The notes: generated by a model not told the origin, from the letters alone. Shown: positions 33,872 to 42,847, counted from the stretch's first letter. The stretch is 64,000 nt of DNA from Halorientalis pallida (GCF_004118325.1 NZ_RDFA01000001.1:356424-420423); one strand, 5' to 3'. Translations and numbers: made by a program.

Positions 33872-34012
33872 TCAGCGGTAGAGGTACGCGACCCAGGCGG
33901 CGGCGAGCAGGAGACTCACCAGTCCGACGAGGGCCCCGGCACTGTTGATGACGGCCGTCTGGACGCCCGGCTCCGACGCGTTCGTGGCGGCTGCAGCGAG
34001 TATCGCGTTCAT
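33872..34012 (-). CDS. 46-residue single-helix membrane protein
   Basis: A small protein, MNAILAAAATNASEPGVQTA followed by the helix SAGALVGLVSLLLAAAWVAYLY. The ATG at 34012 has a minus-strand TATA box (TTCTTAAG) about 25 bases before it, supporting a leaderless gene of this size. The longer open frame to 34330 is Arg/Ser-rich and ignores that promoter. It is convergent with the CinA-like gene, with stops one base apart. Function unknown. Confidence 0.5.
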   Translation of the reverse strand: MNAILAAAATNASEPGVQTAVINSAGALVGLVSLLLAAAWVAYLYR

Positions 34013-34148
34013 GTCCGCCCGTTCCGACCGAGGTGTCTTAAGAATCCCGAACCACGAGCGGCGCCCTCGTCGATCGATCCGTCGGTATCTGACCGACGGG
34101 CCTGCCGTCGCCGGACGCCTTTTGACCCTGCCGCGGGTAGGTCGAGTA

Positions 34149-35216
34149 ATGCGAACGATCGGCGTCGTCGTCAACCCTATCGCCGGGATGGGTGGGCGCG
34201 TCGGACTGAAAGGGACGGACGGGAAAGTCGACGAGGCGCGCGCACGCGGTGCGGAGCCGCGAGCCCCGTCACGTGCCCGTGCGGCCCTCGACCGGATCCA
34301 CGAACTGGCCCCCGAGACGACAGTGCTCACCTACGCGGCCCCGATGGGCGGAGGGGCCGTGTGCGATGCCGGCTTCGAGCCCACCGTCGTCGGCACGCTC
34401 GGGGACGAGGAGACGACGGCGGCCGACACGCGGGCCGCCGTCGCGGACTTCCTGGATCACGGCGTCGATCTGATCCTGTTCGTCGGCGGCGACGGGACCG
34501 CCGTCGACGTGGCCGAGACGATCCGGGAGCACGACGCCGACGTGCCGATGCTGGGCGTCCCCGCGGGCGTCAAGGTGTACTCGTCGGTGTTCGGCGTCAC
34601 GCCGCGGGCCGCCGGACAGATCGCCGCGACCTTCGCGGACACCGAACGCGCCGAGGTCAACGACATCGACGAGGACGAGTACCGCGAGGGCGAGGTTCAC
34701 ACGGAGTTGCGCGCGGTGGTTCGCGTGCCTGCGGCCGAACAGCGCCAGGCCAGCAAGCAGTTGGGCGGCGGCACCGTCGAGAGCCTCGCCGAGGGCGTCG
34801 GCCGCGAAGCGCGCGAGGGCGTGACGTACGTCCTCGGGCCCGGCAGCACGGTCGGCGCGATCAAGGAACGCCTCGGCTTCGAGGGCTCGCCGCTGGGCGT
34901 CGACGTGTGGCGGGACGGCGAAGTGCTGGTCGAAGACGCCAGCGAACGGGAGATTCTGGACTCGCTCGGGGAAGAGAACGTGATCGTCGTCTCGCCCATC
35001 GGCGGCCAGGGGTTCGTCTTCGGCCGCGGGAATCAGCAACTCTCGCCGGCCGTGATCGCACAGTGTGACCTCGAAGTCGTCGCCTCGAAGTCCAAACTGG
35101 ACGAGATCGGGACCCTCCGGGTGGACACCGGGGACCCCGACCTCGACGAGGAGCTCGCGGGGTGGCTCCAGGTCCGCGTCGGCCGGTACGAGCGGCGGCT
35201 GATGCAAGTGATTTAG
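34149..35216 (+). CDS. ATP-NAD/AcoX-type kinase
   Basis: A 355-residue protein with the NAD-kinase fold: TIGVVVNPIAGMGGRVGLKG, FVGGDGTAVDVAETIREH (the GGDGT phosphate motif), and MLGVPAGVKVYSSVFGVTP. The C-terminal domain has YVLGPGSTVGAIKERLGFEG. It belongs to the ATP-NAD/AcoX branch, larger than the usual archaeal NAD kinase. The reaction is presumed to be ATP-dependent phosphorylation of NAD or a related compound. A second, degenerate relative is encoded at 52768-53535. Confidence 0.85.
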   Translation: MRTIGVVVNPIAGMGGRVGLKGTDGKVDEARARGAEPRAPSRARAALDRIHELAPETTVLTYAAPMGGGAVCDAGFEPTVVGTLGDEETTAADTRAAVADFLDHGVDLILFVGGDGTAVDVAETIREHDADVPMLGVPAGVKVYSSVFGVTPRAAGQIAATFADTERAEVNDIDEDEYREGEVHTELRAVVRVPAAEQRQASKQLGGGTVESLAEGVGREAREGVTYVLGPGSTVGAIKERLGFEGSPLGVDVWRDGEVLVEDASEREILDSLGEENVIVVSPIGGQGFVFGRGNQQLSPAVIAQCDLEVVASKSKLDEIGTLRVDTGDPDLDEELAGWLQVRVGRYERRLMQVI

Positions 35217-35319
35217 GAACGTGGCGTTTCTGCCCGATCGATCAAGCACTATTACATTCGTCAGCGGATTAAGTGGTGTATAGATAAGATTAAGGTCGAT
35301 GGGGTATGACAAAGGGAGT

Positions 35320-36354
35320 ATGGAAACGCGGAAAGTGCAGCGGCTCGGTCCCTCCACGCTGGCGATGACTCTGCCCGCAGAGTGGGCGTCCGAGCACAAC
35401 GTCGAGAAAGGCGACGAGGTGTCCCTGCGCATCGGCGGGAAGGGGACGCTCACGGTGATGCCCGAGTCGGTCCAGACCGAGGAATCGGAAGCCATCATCT
35501 ACACCGAGGATCTGGACGCGGACGCAGTCGAGCGAGCCATCGTGGCCCAGTACGTCCTCGGCCGGCGCATCATCCACGTCGAGGCCGGCGAGGACGGCAC
35601 CCTCAAATCCGAACACATCAACGCCGTCTACAACGCCGAGACACAGCTGATGGGCCTGGGCGTCATCGAGGAGACCCCCGAGCGTATCGCCATCCGCTGT
35701 TCGGTCGATCCGGAGGACTTCACGCTGGACAACCTGCTCGAACGCCTGGAATCCACGGGCTCGACGATGCGCAACGAGGCCGTCAAGTCGCTGGCCCACG
35801 GCAACCCGGACCTCGCCCAGCGGGCCCTCAACCGGGAACGGCAGGCCAACAAGATCTTCGTCCTCCTGCTTCGCCTGATCTTCACTGCCTACCAGAACCC
35901 CAACCTCGCGCGGGCGGTGGGGCTGGACAACGGCTTCCCGCTGATCGGCTACCGCTCCATCGCGAAGAACCTCGAACTCACCGCCGACAACGCCGAGGAC
36001 ATCGCCGAGATCGTCCTCGAAACCGAGGGCCACACCCTCAACGTCGAGTCCTCGACGATGCGGCGCATCCGGGAGTTCACCGATCAGGTCAACGAGATCA
36101 CCGAGATGGCCGTCACCGCCGCCGTCGAACGCGACTACGACGCCGCCATCGAGGTCCGGGAACTGTACGCCGAGATCGGCAACCGCGAACAGGACATCCT
36201 GAGCGACCTGCCGGAGATGGAAAACGAGGAACTGCTCCGGGTCCGGGAAGTGCTGGTCAGCCTCCAGCAGACCGCCCAGTACGCCGTCCGGAACGCCGAG
36301 ATCGCGACGAACCTGGCACTCAACGAAGAGTCAGTGCACACCGAGATTCAGTAA
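35320..36354 (+). CDS. AbrB-PhoU phosphate-uptake regulator-like protein
   Basis: A 344-residue protein with an AbrB/MazE-like DNA-binding domain at the N-terminus (METRKVQRLGPSTLAMTLPA, WASEHNVEKGDEVSLRIG) and two PhoU helical repeats (for example LDNLLERLESTGSTMRNEAV; MRRIREFTDQVNEITEMAVT) in the rest. PhoU proteins control phosphate transporters and two-component signalling; the AbrB fusion is an archaeal arrangement that lets it bind DNA. A ribosome-site-like AAGGGAG precedes 35320; an ATG at 35299 is an alternative. No pst genes are adjacent. Confidence 0.88.
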   Translation: METRKVQRLGPSTLAMTLPAEWASEHNVEKGDEVSLRIGGKGTLTVMPESVQTEESEAIIYTEDLDADAVERAIVAQYVLGRRIIHVEAGEDGTLKSEHINAVYNAETQLMGLGVIEETPERIAIRCSVDPEDFTLDNLLERLESTGSTMRNEAVKSLAHGNPDLAQRALNRERQANKIFVLLLRLIFTAYQNPNLARAVGLDNGFPLIGYRSIAKNLELTADNAEDIAEIVLETEGHTLNVESSTMRRIREFTDQVNEITEMAVTAAVERDYDAAIEVRELYAEIGNREQDILSDLPEMENEELLRVREVLVSLQQTAQYAVRNAEIATNLALNEESVHTEIQ

Positions 36355-36412
36355 CGCGACGCCGTCGCTTCTCGCTGGTGGCTGCGACCCGCAGGCTGAC
36401 ACCCGAAGGGCG

Positions 36413-36832
36413 TCAGTCTGCCGTCGCTTCGTCGCCGGTGCCGTCGGCCGTCGTCTTGTGCACCGTCAGCGGACTCCGGCGCGTGATCGCACAGTCGAAC
36501 GCCGGATGCTCCGCGTAGTGGCGAACCAGCATGTGCCGGCGCGAACCGGTGATGCCCGACCGACTGACCGCGTCGGCCGTGAACTCCGTCGGCAGGCGCT
36601 CGTACAGCCGGCGCACCTGCTCGAAGCTCTCGAACACTTTGCTGTTGCCGGCCGAGTCGGCACCGCGTCTGGAGACGACGTACGCGCCGTCGTCGCGGTA
36701 CTCGCCTGCGGTGTGCAGGAACTCCCGGCGGCTCGTCAGCGCGTCGTCTATCGTCCCCCTGAGTTCGGTCGCCTGTTCGCGGGTCAACTCGTGGGTCACC
36801 CCGTCGATCTCGACCCGGATGCGATCCCCCAT
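36413..36832 (-). CDS. DUF7528-like protein
   Basis: A 139-residue soluble protein. Distinctive stretches are MGDRIRVEIDGVTHELTREQ, YVVSRRGADSAGNSKVFESF and LYERLPTEFTADAVSRSGITG, then MLVRHYAEHPAFDCAI. It resembles a haloarchaeal family with no known function (number from memory). The ATG at 36832 starts the conserved region; the 23 preceding codons are unlikely to be translated. It is convergent with the PhoU-like gene. Confidence 0.7.
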   Translation of the reverse strand: MGDRIRVEIDGVTHELTREQATELRGTIDDALTSRREFLHTAGEYRDDGAYVVSRRGADSAGNSKVFESFEQVRRLYERLPTEFTADAVSRSGITGSRRHMLVRHYAEHPAFDCAITRRSPLTVHKTTADGTGDEATAD

Positions 36833-36973
36833 CGCCGTAACACCCTTCCCGGTGTCGCGATCCTCGTTACCCTCGAAGAACGCGACCAGGAGCGTCAGCA
36901 CTCCGTGTCATGCAACCACACGTTTCGATCCGCATAATAAAGCCCTGTCCGCGGGATGACAGGGTGTTTTAAG

Positions 36974-37780
36974 TCACCCCAGCAGTCCGTCGTCGTCGTC
37001 GCTCCCGGACTGTCCGCCGTCGGTGGTCGTCGTGACCGAACCGCCGGTGTCACCGTGGCCGTCGTCGGTGGTCGCGGTCGCCCCGTCGTCCGCCGTCCCG
37101 TCCGTCGGGGCCGTCGTGGTCTGCTGGCCGCTGTCGTCGCCGGCGCTGGCGTCTGCGCTCCCGCTCGTCGCCCCGTCTTTCGTGCCGAACATGTCGGTGT
37201 CGATGGTAGTCCGGTAATCGAGCGGTTCGAGGGGAATCCGGAACGAGCCGCTGTCTCCGAGTCCGCTGCCCACGGCGTCGTCGGCGGGGTCGACGACGGC
37301 GTAGAACTGGATCTCCAGGTCGGTGACCTGGCCGTTCCGGAGGTGAGTCACCCACCAGTCGTCGAGGTTTCGATTCCGGATTGCCACGTCAGCCCGGATG
37401 CGCTGGGTGGTGCGTGGCAGGAGCGTCGCCACGTCCTCGCTACTGCCCGCACCCACCTGGACGCCGTTCGTCGTGATCGTGTACCCGAGTTCGGAGAGCG
37501 CGTAGGGGTACTGTTTGGGGTTGTAAGCCCGGAAGTTGACATCCGTGTCCGACAGCGAGACACCGGCTGGGTTGGGATTGGTGACGACCATGTCGGTCTC
37601 GACGACCGTCGTGGAGTCGTTGACTGTCCCGACGCAGTTCTCGACGGCCCCGACGCCGGGGACGCCGATCACGCCCAGCAGGAAAGCGAGGGCGACCAGC
37701 ACGACCAGTCCGCCGCCGACCGACCCGGCTATGCACAGCCTACTCCCGAGCAGTGCCGACCGGATCCGTTCGGTGTCCAT
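36974..37780 (-). CDS. LEA14-like (WHy-domain) membrane protein
   Basis: A 268-residue protein. After an N-terminal membrane helix (GGGLVVLVALAFLLGVIGVP) come about 120 residues of a LEA14/WHy beta-sandwich: MVVTNPNPAGVSLSDTDVNF, ALSELGYTITTNGVQVGAGS and RADVAIRNRNLDDWWVTHL. A Thr/Asp/Gly-rich tail completes it. LEA type 2 domains are linked to desiccation tolerance in plants and bind membranes or proteins. In this halophile it would face outside. The ATG at 37780 is preferred to 37798. Confidence 0.82.
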   Translation of the reverse strand: MDTERIRSALLGSRLCIAGSVGGGLVVLVALAFLLGVIGVPGVGAVENCVGTVNDSTTVVETDMVVTNPNPAGVSLSDTDVNFRAYNPKQYPYALSELGYTITTNGVQVGAGSSEDVATLLPRTTQRIRADVAIRNRNLDDWWVTHLRNGQVTDLEIQFYAVVDPADDAVGSGLGDSGSFRIPLEPLDYRTTIDTDMFGTKDGATSGSADASAGDDSGQQTTTAPTDGTADDGATATTDDGHGDTGGSVTTTTDGGQSGSDDDDGLLG

Positions 37781-37912
37781 CGGCGGGGAGTGATACAACT
37801 GCGCAGAGATGTCTTTGGGCCGACAGCCCAGCCGGGTGGCCGACGAACGCCGGCGCAGACGGCAGTAGCGCGGTTCGAATAGACTAAGTGCGCGCTACTG
37901 GTAGCGCGGACA

Positions 37913-38098
37913 ATGGCAGAAACCGGACTACAGTCGGACAAGGCGATCGGCCTCGGACTGCTCTTTGGGGCGCTCGGCGTCGCGGGGGCAGTCGTGATGT
38001 ACGTCGCGGCCGAACAACAGTTGTTGGCCGGCTGGGGCTTCGCGCTCGCGATCCTGTTCGGATCGCTCGCCGTCGCCGCGATTCAGATCTTCTCGTAG
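37913..38098 (+). CDS. Two-helix membrane protein, DUF7525-like
   Basis: A 61-residue protein with two helices: IGLGLLFGALGVAGAVVMYV and LLAGWGFALAILFGSLAVAA. A polar N-terminus (MAETGLQSDKA) precedes them. It matches a haloarchaeal family of this size (DUF7525, from memory), without a role. It is followed 50 bases later by a winged-helix gene on the same strand. Confidence 0.65.
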   Translation: MAETGLQSDKAIGLGLLFGALGVAGAVVMYVAAEQQLLAGWGFALAILFGSLAVAAIQIFS

Positions 38099-38151
38099 GC
38101 AGGCGTTTCGCTAAAACGAGAGCTTAAAGGTCTGGACCGCCTACGTCCAGT

Positions 38152-38376
38152 ATGGCCGATTTCAGCGAAGAGGAACAGCGTATCCTGGAGCACCTCCGTG
38201 ACCAGGTCGGCGGGGACGAAGCCTACGTCCGGGCCAAAAACATCGCCGAGCAGATCGGACTCTCGGCGAAGCAGGTCGGTGCACGCCTCCCCCGACTGGC
38301 CGAGAAGTCCGACGACGTGGACATCGAAAAGTGGGGTCGTGCGCGGTCGACGACCTGGCGAGTCACCCGGAGTTGA
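38152..38376 (+). CDS. Small winged-helix protein, DUF7123-like
   Basis: A 74-residue protein resembling a winged-helix domain: FSEEEQRILEHLRDQVGGDE, then AYVRAKNIAEQIGLSAKQVG (helix-turn-helix) and RARSTTWRVTRS as the wing. Likely a DNA-binding protein; target unknown. A TATA-like CTTAAAGG lies about 25 bases upstream of ATG 38152. Confidence 0.75.
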   Translation: MADFSEEEQRILEHLRDQVGGDEAYVRAKNIAEQIGLSAKQVGARLPRLAEKSDDVDIEKWGRARSTTWRVTRS

Positions 38377-38426
38377 GTCTCGAGGGAAGTCGGACTCTTT
38401 TTTGACCGGCGGCCCGAAGGTAGGCT

Positions 38427-38855
38427 ATGACCGTCCGGGTCGAGCGGACGTTCGAGTTGCCCGCCGAACGGGACCGCGTGTGGTCGTTCATCGCAGACCC
38501 GGAGAAACGGGCCCGTCCGATCAGCGTCGTCGACGATTTCGAGAAGACGGGTGAACACACCGCGACGTGGTACGTCAAACTCCCGATCCCCGTGATCGAC
38601 AGACGCGTCGCCATCGAAACGGAGGAGACCGAGTTCGACCCGCCACGCTACGTCGAGTTCGTCGGCCGCTCGAAGGTGATGCGTGTCGTCGGTGAACACG
38701 AACTCGAAACGACCGAGAACGGAACCCGCGTCATCAACCGTTTCACCGTCGACGGCAAGCTGCCGGGCGTCGAGCGCTTCTTCAAGCGCAACATGGACGA
38801 ACAGCTCCGCAACATCGAGAACGCGATCCGCGAGGACCTGGGGCTCGAGGCGTGA
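38427..38855 (+). CDS. SRPBCC/START-like protein
   Basis: A 142-residue protein with the SRPBCC lipid-binding fold: VRVERTFELPAERDRVWSFI, DPEKRARPISVVDDF and a C-terminal helix (PGVERFFKRNMDEQLRNIEN). These proteins bind hydrophobic ligands in a deep cavity; haloarchaeal members are often called polyketide cyclase/START, without a known substrate. Its stop overlaps the GTG start of the next gene by four bases (GTGA), so they form one operon. Confidence 0.85.
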   Translation: MTVRVERTFELPAERDRVWSFIADPEKRARPISVVDDFEKTGEHTATWYVKLPIPVIDRRVAIETEETEFDPPRYVEFVGRSKVMRVVGEHELETTENGTRVINRFTVDGKLPGVERFFKRNMDEQLRNIENAIREDLGLEA

Positions 38856-39667
38856 AGGTCGCACTGGCGCAGTTGTCCGTCGAGCCCGGCGACCTGTCCG
38901 GCAACGTCGACCGCGCAGTCGCCGCCGTCGAGCGGGCCGCCGACTCTGACGCGGATCTCGTGGCGCTCCCCGAGATGTTCTCGGTCGGGTACTTCGCGTT
39001 CGACCTGTACGCCCGCACCGCGGAACCGGTCGGCGGCGAGACCCATCAGCGACTCGCCGCGGCCGCGCGCGAACACGACGTGGCCGTCCTCGCCGGCACC
39101 GTGGTCGAAGACCTCGGCGCGACCGCCGCGCGGACGGATCTCGCGGTACCGAGCGACGAGGGCCTGGCCAACACCGCCGTCTTCTTCGGCCGTGACGGGC
39201 AGCGCCGGGCAGTCTACCGGAAACACCACCTCTTCGGGTACGAGTCGGCCGAGTCGGACCTGCTGGTCCCCGGCGAGCGCGCACCTGTCGTCGACTTCGA
39301 GGGGTTCGGTATCGGCATCACGACCTGTTACGACCTGCGCTTCCCGGAGTTGTACCGGGACCTCGTCGACGACGGCGCGACGCTCGTGCTCGTCCCGAGC
39401 GCGTGGCCGTACCCACGGGTCGAACACTGGCAACTCCTCCCGCGAGCGCGGGCCGTCGAGAACCTCGCCTACGTGGCGACGATCAACGGCAGTGGGCGGT
39501 TCGACGACGCGGAACTGCTGGGCCGCTCGACGGTCTACGATCCGTGGGGCACGGTGCTCGCGAGTTCCGACGACGACCCGGCGCTGGTGACGGCCGATCT
39601 CGACCCCGGCACGGTCGAGTCGGTCCGAACGGAGTTTCCCGCGCTGGCCGACCGTCGAAACGGGTGA
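38852..39667 (+). CDS. Nitrilase-family carbon-nitrogen hydrolase
   Basis: A 271-residue hydrolase starting at GTG 38852 (MKVALAQLSVEPGDL). The Glu-Lys-Cys triad is visible: Glu in VALPEMFSVGYFAFD, Lys in VYRKHHLFGYES, and Cys in GIGITTCYDLRFPELYRDL. Such enzymes hydrolyse nitriles or amides, for example omega-amidase or carbamoylputrescine hydrolase. Substrate is not evident. It is coupled to the SRPBCC gene; the pair has no further partner. GTG is chosen because no ATG is near and the family N-terminus fits. Confidence 0.88.
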   Translation: MKVALAQLSVEPGDLSGNVDRAVAAVERAADSDADLVALPEMFSVGYFAFDLYARTAEPVGGETHQRLAAAAREHDVAVLAGTVVEDLGATAARTDLAVPSDEGLANTAVFFGRDGQRRAVYRKHHLFGYESAESDLLVPGERAPVVDFEGFGIGITTCYDLRFPELYRDLVDDGATLVLVPSAWPYPRVEHWQLLPRARAVENLAYVATINGSGRFDDAELLGRSTVYDPWGTVLASSDDDPALVTADLDPGTVESVRTEFPALADRRNG

Positions 39668-39878
39668 GCGGTCCGAATATTTATGCAGTGGGCAGCCATA
39701 CCAGCGGGTGCCGGTACGGCGCTTTTCACGTCACGCCGGCAACTAACAGGCGCCCGCCTCGCTGCTCGGCCACCGCCACTCGGTCCGTCCGGCGGCGTCG
39801 AAAGACGCCAGCCGCCTCGTCCCGTCGGCGAGACCGACTCCGGCCGGGATGCCGGCCGGCTGGAGCCGGTTTCGAGGG

Positions 39879-41405
39879 TTACTCCTCGGTCGTGATATCC
39901 GCCGAGAGTCCCTGTGCCATCTCGATGTCCGTCGCGTTGTTGAGCGTCCACGCCGTCCGCTCGGTAACGGCCTCGATCACCTCACGCGCGCTCGGCGCGC
40001 CCTTCCCCGATTTCTTGACGCCGCCGAAGGGCAACTGCACCTCCGCGCCGATGCAGGGCAGGTTGGCGTATGCCAGGCCCACCTCGCCGTGGTCGCGGTA
40101 GTAGTTGAGTTGTCGGTAGTTCTCCGAGACGATCGCCCCTGCCAGCCCGTAGGGTACGTCGTTGTGGATCTCGACGGCGCGCTCGATGTCGCCACTGTAG
40201 GGGATCAGGGCGACGTGGGGCCCAAACACCTCCTCCTGGAGACAGCGCAGTTCGGGGTCGTACTCGGTCTCGTAGACGAACGGGCCGACCCAGTAGCCGT
40301 CTGCACTGCCGTCGGGGATTTCCCCCTCGTCCAGTTCGGCGCGGTCGACCAGCACGTCGACGCCCTCCTCGCGAGCGAGTCCATTGTACTCGTGGAACTT
40401 CTCGACCTGACTCTCGTCGACGACGGGACCCATGAACGTCGACTCGTCGAGGGGGTCGCCGACGGCCACGTCCTCGGCGAGATCGACGAACCTGGTTTTG
40501 AACTCCCCGTGCACGTCCTCGTGGACGATCAGGCGCTCGGCCGAGACACAGCGCTGGCCGGTCGTCTTGAACGCCGACATCACCGCCGAGTGGACGGCCA
40601 CGTCGAGGTCGGCGTGCTCGGTGACGACGATGGCGTTTTTCCCGCCCATCTCCAGGGCGACCTCGCGTCCGGGTTCGCTACCGAGTTTGTCCGCGATGGA
40701 GTGACCGACCTCGGCGGAACCGGTGAACAGGACGGTGTCCACGCGGTCGTCCTCGACGATGGCGTTGCCGGCGTCGCCGAAGCCCTGCACCATGTTGAAT
40801 ACGCCGTCGGGGACGCCGGTGTCGTCGAGCATCTCGGCGACGACCTGCCCGCACCAGGGCGTCTGTTCGGCGGGCTTCCAGACGACCGTGTTGCCCTCCA
40901 CGAGGGCGACGGCCATGTGCCAGAACGGGATGGCGACGGGGAAGTTCCAGGGCGTGATACAGCCGACGACGCCGCGGGGCTTCCGGCGCATGTAGGCGTC
41001 CTTCTCGGCGATCTCGCTGGGGACCACGTCGCCGTGGGGGTGGCGGGCGTTGCCGGCGGCCCACTCGACCATGTGCCAGGCCTCGGTCACGTCGGCTTTC
41101 CCCTCGCTGATCTCCTTCCCGCACTCGCGAGTGACGATCTCCCCCAACTCCTCGTGGCGGTCCCTGAGTTCGTGGAACACCTCCCAGAGGTGTTCCGCGC
41201 GGTCGACGTACGAGAGGGCGCGCCAGGCCGGGAACGCGTCTTCGGCGGCCCTCACCGCGCGTTCGACCTCGGCCGGTGTCCCGCGGTGGAACTCGCCCAG
41301 CGACTCACCGGTCGCAGGGTCGACACTCTCGAAGGGGTCACCGCCGCTCTCGATCCACTCGCCGTCGACGTAGTGGCCTACCGGACCCGTGACTTGCTGG
41401 CTCAT
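39879..41405 (-). CDS. NAD(P)-dependent aldehyde dehydrogenase
   Basis: A 508-residue protein of the aldehyde dehydrogenase family. Visible motifs: VGCITPWNFPVAIPF (Rossmann entry), FTGSAEVGHSIADKLG, ALEMGGKNAIVV (catalytic Glu), TTGQRCVSAERLIVHED (catalytic Cys in GQRC), and EVFGPHVALI. Oxidises an aldehyde to the acid using NAD(P). Closest subtypes appear to be semialdehyde or aliphatic aldehyde enzymes, but the exact substrate cannot be read. The ATG at 41405 starts MSQQVTGPVGHYVDG. No partner gene is adjacent. Confidence 0.93.
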   Translation of the reverse strand: MSQQVTGPVGHYVDGEWIESGGDPFESVDPATGESLGEFHRGTPAEVERAVRAAEDAFPAWRALSYVDRAEHLWEVFHELRDRHEELGEIVTRECGKEISEGKADVTEAWHMVEWAAGNARHPHGDVVPSEIAEKDAYMRRKPRGVVGCITPWNFPVAIPFWHMAVALVEGNTVVWKPAEQTPWCGQVVAEMLDDTGVPDGVFNMVQGFGDAGNAIVEDDRVDTVLFTGSAEVGHSIADKLGSEPGREVALEMGGKNAIVVTEHADLDVAVHSAVMSAFKTTGQRCVSAERLIVHEDVHGEFKTRFVDLAEDVAVGDPLDESTFMGPVVDESQVEKFHEYNGLAREEGVDVLVDRAELDEGEIPDGSADGYWVGPFVYETEYDPELRCLQEEVFGPHVALIPYSGDIERAVEIHNDVPYGLAGAIVSENYRQLNYYRDHGEVGLAYANLPCIGAEVQLPFGGVKKSGKGAPSAREVIEAVTERTAWTLNNATDIEMAQGLSADITTEE

Positions 41406-41479
41406 ACTCTCCGGCAAAAATTGCACCGGCGAGGGTAAAAATCCATCCCCGGTCGGCGGTTCGGTGGCCGGGAGTCAGG

Positions 41480-41860
41480 TCAGAGGAACCCACCGTCTTC
41501 CGTCGTGGTGGTCTCGTTTTCGGGCATCGCGGGTGTTCCCGTCTCCGTCTCCTCGCTCGGCATCATCGGCGTCTCCTCTGTCGGTGTCTCCTCGCCCGGC
41601 ATCATCGGCGTCTCCTCTGTCGGTGTCTCCTCGCCCGGCATCATCGGCGTCTCCTCTGTCGGTGTCTCCATCCCTTCCTCTGTCGGTGTCTCCATGCCGT
41701 CTTCGGGCGTCTCGCCGAGACCGCCACCTTCGGGGGTCCCGCCGGCTTCGCCCTCTGGACTGGTCTCGTTTCCGCCGCCTTCCGGGCCGGCACACCCCGC
41801 CAGCGCAGCGGCGGCCGCGGCTGTCGCACCGAGCAGTCGTCGGCGTGTGAGTCGAGTCAT
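41480..41860 (-). CDS. Tat lipoprotein with tandem acidic repeats
   Basis: A 126-residue protein. The signal is twin-arginine (TRLTRRRLLGATAAAAAALA) with lipobox ALAGC. The remainder is Glu/Thr/Pro/Met-rich, containing three tandem units of the type ETPTEETPMMPGE encoded by a 39-base repeat. It would be a lipid-anchored, intrinsically disordered surface protein. No fold or function can be assigned. The ATG at 41860 sits two codons downstream of another (41866). Confidence 0.7.
   Translation of the reverse strand: MTRLTRRRLLGATAAAAAALAGCAGPEGGGNETSPEGEAGGTPEGGGLGETPEDGMETPTEEGMETPTEETPMMPGEETPTEETPMMPGEETPTEETPMMPSEETETGTPAMPENETTTTEDGGFL
41558..41674 (-). repeat. 39-base coding tandem repeat, three units
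   Basis: Units start at 41558, 41597 and 41636 (plus-strand coordinates), each beginning CGGCATCATCGGCGTCTCCT. The third unit diverges near its end. The period is 13 codons, so copy number can vary without a frameshift. It is inside the Tat lipoprotein gene and is not a CRISPR. Confidence 0.8.
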
Positions 41861-41953
41861 CGGCACGCGGCGGTTCCGAACCCAGCGTGATAGCTATCCA
41901 CCGCCTACTCGTGGAGTACGCCGGTCGTTACGTGTGAAACGGTCGAGGACCCG

Positions 41954-42751
41954 TCAGGTCGCCTCCCGCTCGATCTCGCCTTTGACCGCGGCCGCGTCGA
42001 AGCGGTGGTCCGGCCGGATGTTGACGAAATCGAGGAACGCCCGCGCGTCGAGCAAGTCGGCGGGCGAGTACGCGGTCAGTGCCGCCGCGACGGCCGCTCG
42101 AGCCCCGATTTCGGGTGCCAGTGCACCCAGCGCACAGGCCACGTCGTAAGCCCGTGCGTCGTCGAGACCGTCCCCGCGGACGTTCGTCGCGTCGATGAAG
42201 TAGAGTTCGCCCTCGGCCACCAGCACGTTCTCGGCACGGAGGTCGCCGTGGACCAGTCCGTCGGCGTGCATCGACGAGAGCGCCGCGAACAGGTCGGGCG
42301 CGTGCCCCCGGACGGTCTCGGCGTCCAGCACGTCGAGCGTCCGGAACTCGGGGAGGTACTCCAGCACGAGGACACCGAACTCGTCGACCTCGAAGGCCTC
42401 CAGGGGTTCGGGGACGTTGAGCCCGAGTTCGAGCATCCGCTGGGTCGCGGCGAGTTCGTGCTCGGCCATCTCGACCGGAGAGTCGAAATGCTCGAAGAAG
42501 CCCTCCGTACCGCTGGAGAACGCACCGAGATTCCGTCCCGCGGTCAACAGGGCGTGGACGAGCGTGTGACGGTCGGTGATGACCTTCACGAACACCTCGT
42601 CGTCGATGACCAGTGGGGTCGACAGCCAGTTGTCCGCCTCCAGGAAGGCCACCCGATTGGCCGGCAGGTCGTACCGCTCGGCGACCGCCTCGACGACCGG
42701 TTCGACCGCCGCTGCCGAGAGCTGGCCTCTGAGCAGTCGACGGATCGCCAT
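41954..42751 (-). CDS. RIO/Bud32-like protein kinase
   Basis: A 265-residue protein with kinase-fold signatures: the nucleotide-binding lysine region DDEVFVKVITDRHTLVH, the catalytic loop GLVHGDLRAENVLVAEGELY (HGDLxxxN), and the metal motif YFIDATNVRGD in place of DFG/DFD. The N-terminal helical region is FLEADNWLSTPLVI. It resembles RIO-type or aminoglycoside-phosphotransferase-type kinases of archaea, which phosphorylate proteins or small molecules. Substrate unknown. It is divergent from the acyl-CoA dehydrogenase gene, with about 100 bases between starts. Confidence 0.82.
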   Translation of the reverse strand: MAIRRLLRGQLSAAAVEPVVEAVAERYDLPANRVAFLEADNWLSTPLVIDDEVFVKVITDRHTLVHALLTAGRNLGAFSSGTEGFFEHFDSPVEMAEHELAATQRMLELGLNVPEPLEAFEVDEFGVLVLEYLPEFRTLDVLDAETVRGHAPDLFAALSSMHADGLVHGDLRAENVLVAEGELYFIDATNVRGDGLDDARAYDVACALGALAPEIGARAAVAAALTAYSPADLLDARAFLDFVNIRPDHRFDAAAVKGEIEREAT

Positions 42752-42847
42752 CGGTTCGAGGCAGACGGGCCACGGACAAAGCCTTTCGGCCCGGCGGCCC
42801 GGTTCCAGCGGGCGAGGGCTTTTGTCGGCTCCGTGCTATGGGGCGCC

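Noticed and set aside
35290-36033. 247-codon minus-strand open frame over the AbrB-PhoU gene
   Set aside because: The plus-strand gene has the AbrB and PhoU signatures and good start signals; the minus frame has none.
39849-41438. 529-codon plus-strand open frame
   Set aside because: It lies antisense to the aldehyde dehydrogenase, whose catalytic motifs are all present; the shadow frame shows no domain.
41558-41674. Regular repeat array that might be read as a CRISPR
   Set aside because: Units are contiguous with no spacers and lie in frame inside a lipoprotein gene.
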